Shown piece by piece: positions 62,601 through 64,000 of a stretch of DNA of 64,000 nucleotides; positions within the stretch are counted from its first letter, which is position 1; each line of letters opens with the position of its first letter. Source of the DNA: Axinella damicornis. Its lineage: Eukaryota > Porifera > Demospongiae > Axinellida > Axinellidae. The stretch covers positions 10,797,160 to 10,861,159 of the forward strand of contig OZ007512.1 in assembly GCA_963931865.1 (NCBI GenBank), read 5' to 3'. The notes beneath the pieces are model-generated. The model saw only the letters and a program-made list of their open reading frames with translations. It did no database searches and was not told where the DNA came from. A program made the translations under genes and the position numbers.

Positions 62601-64000
62601 GAGGAGGTAGTGTGTGGGGGGAGAGGAGTGTGTGAGGGGAGGAGGGAGTGTGTGAGGGCAGAGAGTGTGTGGGGAGAGAGGGAGTGTGTGAGGGGAGGAG
62701 GGAGTGTGTGAGGGCAGAGAGTGTGTGAGGGGAGAGGGAGTGTGTGAGGGGAGGAGGGAGTGTGTGAGGGCAGAGAGTGTGTGAGGGGAGAGGGAGTGTG
62801 TGAGGGGAGGAGGGAGTGTGTGAGGGCAGAGAGTGTGTGAGGGGAGAGGGAGTGTGTGAGGGGAGGAGGGAGTGTGTGAGGGGAGGAGGGAGTGTGTGAG
62901 GGCAGAGAGTGTGTGGGGGGAGAGAGAGTGTGTGAAGGGAGGAGGGAGTGTGTGAGGGCAGATAGTGTGTGGGGGGAGAGGGAGTGTGTGAGGGGAGGAG
63001 GGAGTGTGAGGAGGCAATGTGTGAGGGGGAAGGAGGGATGAAAAACTGTATAGAGGATATCTCAGAACAAATTTGGATTTCAGTACTCACTCGGAATGTG
63101 CAGATTGGCAGATTCTAGCCACTTCACTTCAGGCGATATTCATCATGATTGTGTTCCTCTTCTCTGTTCAGGAGGGGCTGACTGCACTGATGGTTGCGGT
63201 GACCAACTCCAACCTGGAGCTAGTTGGACTCCTCATATCCCACGGTGCTGACGTCAACTGTTCACGGGTACGTTGCAGGGGAAGAGTGGAGAGAGTCAGA
63301 CTAAGTCTTACGTACGTATCTTCACACTACATAAAATGTTTCCGGAACTCAACCGAATGTCGGGCCACAAACGTAGCTCTGCTATATAAACCTAAGCAAC
63401 CTCTGGAAGAGCTAGCCAAACTCCATGGGGGTGTATGTACGTATGTACAAACTCAAGCTTTCTTCACAAGAACTCTTCCACCTCTTTGAAGGTAATCTTC
63501 CAAAGAATCCTTCTGATTCTCTGAAGAATATTCCTTAAAATTTGCAGCAAAGCTGCCCGCAAATTTTCTTTCAGAAGAGCGTCCCGAATGACGGCAGCAT
63601 CGAAAGACATAAACCATACTGTTGCAAGAGGAAACTGCTTCCATAAGGTTCTTTATATGATCAGCTATTTTCAGCCTTCAGCCAAGCTCATCAACTCACT
63701 GTGAAAGAGATTTTAACCTGAGAAGCGATTAGTTGCTTCCTAGTAAAATATCGACGGTAAGTTTTGGTCCACCATGATGCGTTGATGGACCCTGCCCATG
63801 GGGAGTGGCCCCTTTGAATGTTAACCTCATGACATTGATGGAGGTGAAAAGTACGTATTCTCTCCTCATTAGATTTTGTGTCTGTATTGAAAATATTTTC
63901 AGGTAAGCAAGTTTGATCTTGCTGGAAGTGAAATGCCGATGGAAATGACACCGTTGGCTGACGCTTCTGCCCGTGGAAGGCTCGAGATCGTACAAGTACT
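30213..64000 (+). CDS. Gene B: ankyrin-repeat protein with [FG]NEV-repeat region (13 exons in window, 3' partial)
   Basis: Inferred exons: 30213-30315, 50401-50483, 51225-52379, 52941-53030, 53370-53471, 53632-53730, 54270-54368, 54569-54667, 59046-59153, 59726-59824, 61856-61960, 63172-63267, 63903->64000. All boundaries are GT/AG and phases join (745 codons in the window). The ATG sits in GGCACCATGG, a strong animal context. N-terminal: Tyr/acidic-rich start, then a 385-residue disordered region with about ten [F/G]GNEV-type motifs, then at least eight ankyrin repeats, one per exon of 96-108 nt. No death domain or signal peptide is seen. Likely an intracellular scaffold. It is divergent to gene A and shares its last four exons. 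Intron 1 is about 20 kb because a giant transposon fills it. Confidence 0.72.
30629..30712. mobile_element. Diverged TAGCCTCGTTCCCAG MITE
   Basis: The left end TAGCCTCGTTCCCAGACCC is intact; the right end CTGGGTCTTAGAACAAGACTA is mutated. It lies just outside the giant element, in intron 1 of gene B. Confidence 0.6.
30845..33706 (+). repeat. Left terminal arm of the giant element: 9-bp-based minisatellite
   Basis: After about 110 bp of unique terminal sequence the arm consists of 9-bp units of the GTGTCNNTG type, assembled into alternating ~94- and ~112-bp units (206-bp higher-order period) from 30,955 to about 33,420. It then becomes more degenerate to 33,706. Each larger unit includes CGTCGACCGTGTC. 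Because 9 is a multiple of 3, long ORFs exist on both strands; these are not genes. Confidence 0.92.
33569..33644. mobile_element. TAGCCTCGTTCCCAG MITE, 76 bp, 9-bp target-site duplication, inside the giant left arm
   Basis: TAGCCTCGTTCCCAGTCCC and its near complement at the right are flanked by GTACCTGGT on both sides (33,560-33,568; 33,645-33,653). It interrupts the minisatellite, so it inserted after the arm formed. No counterpart is present in the right arm. Confidence 0.92.
34098..34557 (-). pseudogene. 3' end of a non-LTR retrotransposon reverse transcriptase
   Basis: Open on the minus strand: YRDADFEMAKHLLRSLRLLP, DLIFLVKCLKDPNDI, FFNRIARIWNT-like HFYFNRIARIWNTVHP and a Cys-rich tail CSYHLACPCANCHSSC. 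This is the C-terminal pattern of CR1/Rex-type RTs. It is 5'-truncated, as usual for these elements, and nested in the giant element core. Confidence 0.75.
34560..35225. other. 5' flank of the MULE transposase gene
   Basis: No domain-bearing ORF is seen. AT-rich sequence, with ATATAAGTTAGTCC near 35,097 as a possible TATA-like element about 130 bases upstream of the ATG. The promoter is not otherwise recognisable. Confidence 0.35.
35226..39791 (+). CDS. MULE-type transposase with C2H2, SWIM and PHD zinc fingers (two exons)
   Basis: Exon 1 is 35,226-35,359 (donor CG|GTAAGT) and exon 2 is 37,397-39,791 (acceptor TTATTGCAG). The join rebuilds an 842-residue protein. Two C2H2 fingers lie at C5-C8-H21-H26 and C39-C42-H55-H60; the intron falls inside finger 2, just after its second Cys, which confirms the join. 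A FAR1/FLYWCH-like Cys/His region (about residues 100-175) follows. The MULE catalytic core has CLDATHGTN (D303), FMSDDA (D365/366), CTWHIDRAWR and MYLESFH (E479). SWIM is C596-x-C598...C608-x-H610; PHD runs from C795 to the end. It should cut and join element ends in the nucleus. All catalytic residues are present and the frame is intact. The long open extension upstream of 37,397 through a GT/poly-G repeat is an artefact. Confidence 0.85.
35360..37396 (+). other. Intron 1 of the MULE transposase gene
   Basis: 2.04-kb AT-rich intron without coding signal. It ends with a (GT)n tract and 31 G (37,299-37,329) some 70 bases before the acceptor. Confidence 0.75.
39824..39829 (+). terminator. Poly(A) signal of the transposase gene
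   Basis: AATAAA lies about 32 bases after the stop codon, at the expected place for an animal mRNA end. Confidence 0.65.
39890..40020 (+). repeat. Short minisatellite between the two giant-element genes
   Basis: About six imperfect units of the CAGCTGACTCGCTGGTCT type (roughly 18-23 bp). Followed by the ATPase gene 5' flank with a TATA-like ACATATAAG at 40,123. Confidence 0.75.
40248..46004 (+). CDS. P-loop ATPase of the giant element, DUF927-like (8 exons)
   Basis: Exons: 40248-40319, 41314-41483, 42903-43471, 43577-43826, 44033-44300, 44511-44744, 44864-45140, 45553-46004. Phases all join; 2292 nt, 763 residues. N-terminal Pro-rich start (MAEQDTPLPPPTPAQSS). Residues about 25-80 (PGFYVDWESAGIGLV...) and the following helical region lead to a Walker A at about 252-259 (GPAETGKTT), then LPFAIDDP (Walker B-like Asp299-Asp300), then DLIIDLYNGGKTA and IPIIATNFDI, a likely sensor segment. 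The layout resembles DUF927/phage helicase-type ATPases; the family call is from memory. The C-terminus has three ~24-residue Pro-rich repeats and a basic nuclear-localisation stretch (KPIKRRKR...KRKR). Its place beside the transposase suggests a transposition partner. Confidence 0.7.
40320..41313 (+). other. Intron 1 of the ATPase gene, with a possible skipped exon
   Basis: After TTTTCAG (40,625) the sequence is open for 32 codons in the exon 1 phase (VGLPTIDCPGDPAFRVADER...) before TAA. It could be an alternative exon giving a truncated protein, or chance. Confidence 0.4.
42356..42575 (+). repeat. 74-bp tandem repeat, three copies
   Basis: Unit starts GTGCTAACTGCACATGCATG and ends GGAGTTCATTATAC; copies begin near 42,356, 42,430 and 42,504. 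It is in intron 2 of the ATPase gene. Confidence 0.85.
44383..44417 (+). repeat. Poly-C run, 35 bases
   Basis: Uninterrupted C tract in intron 5 of the ATPase gene. Confidence 0.9.
46005..46929. other. Core sequence between the ATPase gene and the right arm
   Basis: No supported ORF. Contains the palindromic TTTTGAGTGACTCACTCAAAA at 46,854-46,874. No clear poly(A) signal immediately after the ATPase stop was seen. Confidence 0.4.
46930..50241 (-). repeat. Right terminal arm of the giant element: inverted 9-bp-based minisatellite
   Basis: Reverse-complement counterpart of the left arm. 46,930-48,150 is a degenerate zone of GACACCANN units; 48,150-50,130 holds the ordered 94/112-bp units with CGGACACGGTCGACGGACAC. 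The outer ~110 bp plus the first units match the left terminus exactly. The arm is about 450 bp longer than the left one. Confidence 0.92.
50401..50483 (+). CDS. Gene B exon 2
   Basis: Acceptor TTGTTTCTCCAAG, donor GAG|GTGCGG; phase 1 in, phase 0 out. Encodes an acidic, Asp/Tyr-rich stretch (NPDSYDDYDAHTTNSYDFGD). Confidence 0.6.
50555..51183 (+). repeat. 21-bp minisatellite in gene B intron 2, about 29 copies
   Basis: Unit GAGCTTGTCACATGATGCATA with single-base variants (CACCTGATG, ATTGAGTTTG). A few units are shortened. It contains the near-palindrome CATGATGCAT. Continuous tandem units without spacers exclude a CRISPR array. Confidence 0.93.
51225..52379 (+). CDS. Gene B exon 3: 385-residue disordered region with [F/G]NEV motifs
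   Basis: Acceptor TTATTCTCTCCAG, donor CCT|GTAAGT, phase 0 on both sides. Low-complexity, Ser/Pro/Gln-rich. A motif of the form (Q)LFGNEV(x)P recurs: RGNEV, HGNEV, FGNDV, FGNEV (several), SGNEV and FTNEV, about ten copies, many preceded by PQGQL. A subregion repeats PPQD(M/T). Regular short motifs in a disordered chain suggest multivalent binding to one partner. Confidence 0.75.
52388..52845 (+). repeat. Complex (GT)n microsatellite
   Basis: About 455 bases of TG repeats with GGTGTG, GCGTGTG and ATGT interruptions, including an internal duplication (52,480-52,620 versus 52,650-52,790). It starts a few bases inside gene B intron 3. ORFs across it on both strands are spurious. Confidence 0.95.
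52941..53030 (+). CDS. Gene B exon 4
   Basis: 30 codons, acceptor ATCATTGTAG, donor GAG|GTGAGT. Encodes a charged linker (DDFSSLESREHGDMVERDYI). Confidence 0.65.
53370..53471 (+). CDS. Gene B exon 5 (ankyrin-like)
   Basis: 34 codons, acceptor TCACACAG, donor AAC|GTAAGA. GLEMLTALLESGAKINLPTN matches the second half of an ankyrin repeat. Confidence 0.75.
53632..53730 (+). CDS. Gene B exon 6 (ankyrin repeat)
   Basis: 33 codons, acceptor TTAATTCAG, donor GCT|GTATGT. DGSYPIHCAVASGSPDKILL is a clear ankyrin start. Confidence 0.82.
54140..54240 (+). repeat. Short GGA(G/A)TTTACTGGA repeat in gene B intron 6
   Basis: Imperfect 10-11 bp units of TTACTGGAGA just before exon 7. The same unit expands at 54,383-54,545 in the next intron. 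Confidence 0.8.
54270..54368 (+). CDS. Gene B exon 7 (ankyrin repeat)
   Basis: 33 codons, acceptor CTTCCCTAG, donor CAG|GTGTGT. DGKTALHVACIKQDFQMVQI is a canonical ankyrin repeat. Confidence 0.88.
54383..54545 (+). repeat. 11-bp tandem repeat (AGATTACT(A/G)GAG)
   Basis: About 14 units alternating CTAGAG and CTGGAG between exons 7 and 8 of gene B. Confidence 0.92.
54569..54667 (+). CDS. Gene B exon 8 (ankyrin repeat)
   Basis: 33 codons, acceptor GCCCCACAG, donor AAG|GTATGT. QGFTCLHYKESLESIDIVAY is followed by LVHNGTPLDMPSK. Confidence 0.85.
54737..55710. mobile_element. piggyBac-like non-autonomous element, left copy
   Basis: Ends GGTAGGAAACATGG and, inverted, GGTAGGAAGCACGG give a TIR of GGTAGGAA(A/G)CA(T/C)GG, with TTAA at 54,733 and 55,711. 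A 183-residue ORF (54,747-55,298) has no transposase signature. Confidence 0.8.
55715..57232. repeat. Palindromic core with recurrent AATGATATTCATGA motif
   Basis: Both halves carry ATTCATGA-type motifs (TAATGATATTCATGAG, TTAATGAGATTCAT) at irregular intervals of roughly 70-130 bp. No credible ORF; the same small ORF appears on both strands because of the palindrome. Confidence 0.85.
57237..58209. mobile_element. piggyBac-like non-autonomous element, right (inverted) copy
   Basis: Reverse complement of 54,737-55,710, TTAA at 57,233 and 58,210. It differs mainly in the T homopolymer length. Confidence 0.8.
58241..58643. mobile_element. TIR element related to the TAGCCTCG MITE family, about 400 bp
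   Basis: Left TAGCCTTGTGCCCAGGCCCC and right GGGGCCTGGTTACGAGGCTA are inverted, and the stem continues over AAAGAGAGGGCCTGGTATCC. The interior has no recognised gene and no clear target-site duplication. Confidence 0.72.
59046..59153 (+). CDS. Gene B exon 9 (ankyrin repeat)
   Basis: 36 codons, acceptor CCATCTCCAG, donor AAT|GTATGT. DSYLTPLLVCCFAGEETFEA and ITRGASVNGSPN fit a slightly long ankyrin repeat. Confidence 0.82.
59212..59625. repeat. C-rich runs and G/C-rich low-complexity region in intron 9
   Basis: 31 C from 59,212 (one T after), and 13 C, one G, then 25 C at 59,584-59,622. CAAGGGGGGGC repeats precede the second run. Confidence 0.85.
59726..59824 (+). CDS. Gene B exon 10 (ankyrin repeat)
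   Basis: 33 codons, acceptor GGTACAG, donor CAG|GTGTGT. ANMKPLITASEEGHVRMVEL, ending GADANMCDQ; paralogue of gene A exon 4. Confidence 0.88.
59860..60080 (+). repeat. ATGACATCATC-type short repeat
   Basis: Repeated TGACATCATCA and TGTGACATCATT words at 59,870-59,935 and 60,025-60,070 in intron 10. Confidence 0.75.
60180..61510. repeat. Internally repeated intronic sequence, three related blocks
   Basis: Blocks near 60,260-60,430, 61,060-61,230 and 61,380-61,500 share GGTCAAAATTC(G/A)ACCT, AAAATGGACATC/ATTGGTATC, CTGATCACAATG and CAAATCCC(A/G)GCTTCATATCTC. 60,410-60,610 matches 4,680-4,930. It looks like an old, partly tandem repeat; no gene is supported. Confidence 0.65.
61856..61960 (+). 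CDS. Gene B exon 11 (ankyrin repeat)
   Basis: 35 codons, acceptor CTTGGATAG, donor AGC|GTAAGT. DGNTALLKACLSNHPEVAER; paralogue of gene A exon 5. Confidence 0.88.
62075..63035 (+). repeat. Purine-rich GA/GT minisatellite
   Basis: About 960 bases almost free of C on the plus strand, built from GAGGGAGTGTGTGAGGGGAG and AGGGCAGAGAGTGTGTG modules (roughly 57-60 bp). A larger duplication spans ~62,230-62,420 and ~62,540-62,730. Long minus-strand ORFs (Ser/Pro/His/Thr/Leu repeats) are by-products. Confidence 0.93.
63172..63267 (+). CDS. Gene B exon 12 (ankyrin repeat)
   Basis: 32 codons, acceptor CTCTGTTCAG, donor CGG|GTACGT. EGLTALMVAVTNSNLELVGL; paralogue of gene A exon 6. Confidence 0.88.
63268..63902. 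other. Gene B intron 12, no features recognised
   Basis: AT-rich with short ORFs lacking domains. It ends with the acceptor AATATTTTCAG. Confidence 0.45.
63903..64000 (+). CDS. Gene B exon 13 (ankyrin repeat, cut by window end)
   Basis: Begins VSKFDLAGSEMPMEMTPLAD and runs to LEIVQVL at the window edge. Paralogue of gene A exon 7. Confidence 0.83.

Noticed and set aside
62077..63090. 337-residue Ser/Pro/His/Thr/Leu protein on the minus strand
   Set aside because: By-product of the purine-rich minisatellite; no start context or non-repeat sequence.

Overview
The window is animal nuclear DNA. It has spliced genes with GT-AG introns, ankyrin and death domains, and dense repeats. Resemblance of the death-domain/ankyrin gene and of the DUF3504-like and MULE-like proteins to families I know from sponges and cnidarians suggests a marine invertebrate, most likely a demosponge; that is inference, not proof. 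No bacterial operons, rRNA genes or CRISPR arrays are visible. LAYOUT: 1-3.9 kb is a DIRS-type (tyrosine-recombinase) retrotransposon with two inactivating changes and a duplicated RNase H fragment. 4.16-23.95 kb is minus-strand gene A, a spliced death-domain/ankyrin-repeat gene (10 exons inferred, all phases agree, 659 codons plus stop). Its introns hold MITEs, fold-back elements, a decayed DUF3504/Crypton-like pseudogene (7.9-9.8 kb) and a Ty3/gypsy remnant. 24-30 kb is the head-to-head interval: a TIR element with 6-bp target-site duplications (25.33-29.08 kb), carrying a non-LTR reverse transcriptase, sits inside a second fold-back family. 30.21-64 kb is plus-strand gene B, an ankyrin gene whose last four visible exons are one-to-one paralogues of gene A exons 4-7. 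The two genes are divergent inverted relatives with unrelated N-terminal halves. CENTRAL OBJECT: intron 1 of gene B is occupied from 30,845 to 50,241 by a ~19.4-kb element. Its inverted termini match over at least ~420 bp and are built largely from a 9-bp-based minisatellite. Inside are two spliced genes in the same orientation: a MULE-type transposase with two C2H2 fingers, a SWIM finger and a PHD finger (35.2-39.8 kb), and a P-loop ATPase resembling DUF927-like proteins (40.2-46.0 kb). I read this as a giant Mutator/fold-back DNA transposon with a transposase plus ATPase pair, the best candidate for an undescribed system here. Related small MITEs (TIR TAGCCTCGTTCCCAG) have 9-bp target-site duplications, as expected for Mutator-like elements, and one has inserted into the giant left arm. 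A second striking structure is a 3.5-kb nearly perfect palindrome (54.73-58.21 kb) bounded by TTAA in intron 8 of gene B, made of two inverted piggyBac-like 974-bp units around a palindromic core. HOW IT FITS TOGETHER: the cellular content is two divergent ankyrin genes. Almost everything else is layered mobile DNA in their introns. Exon models were built by eye from splice sites and phase; RNA evidence would be decisive.
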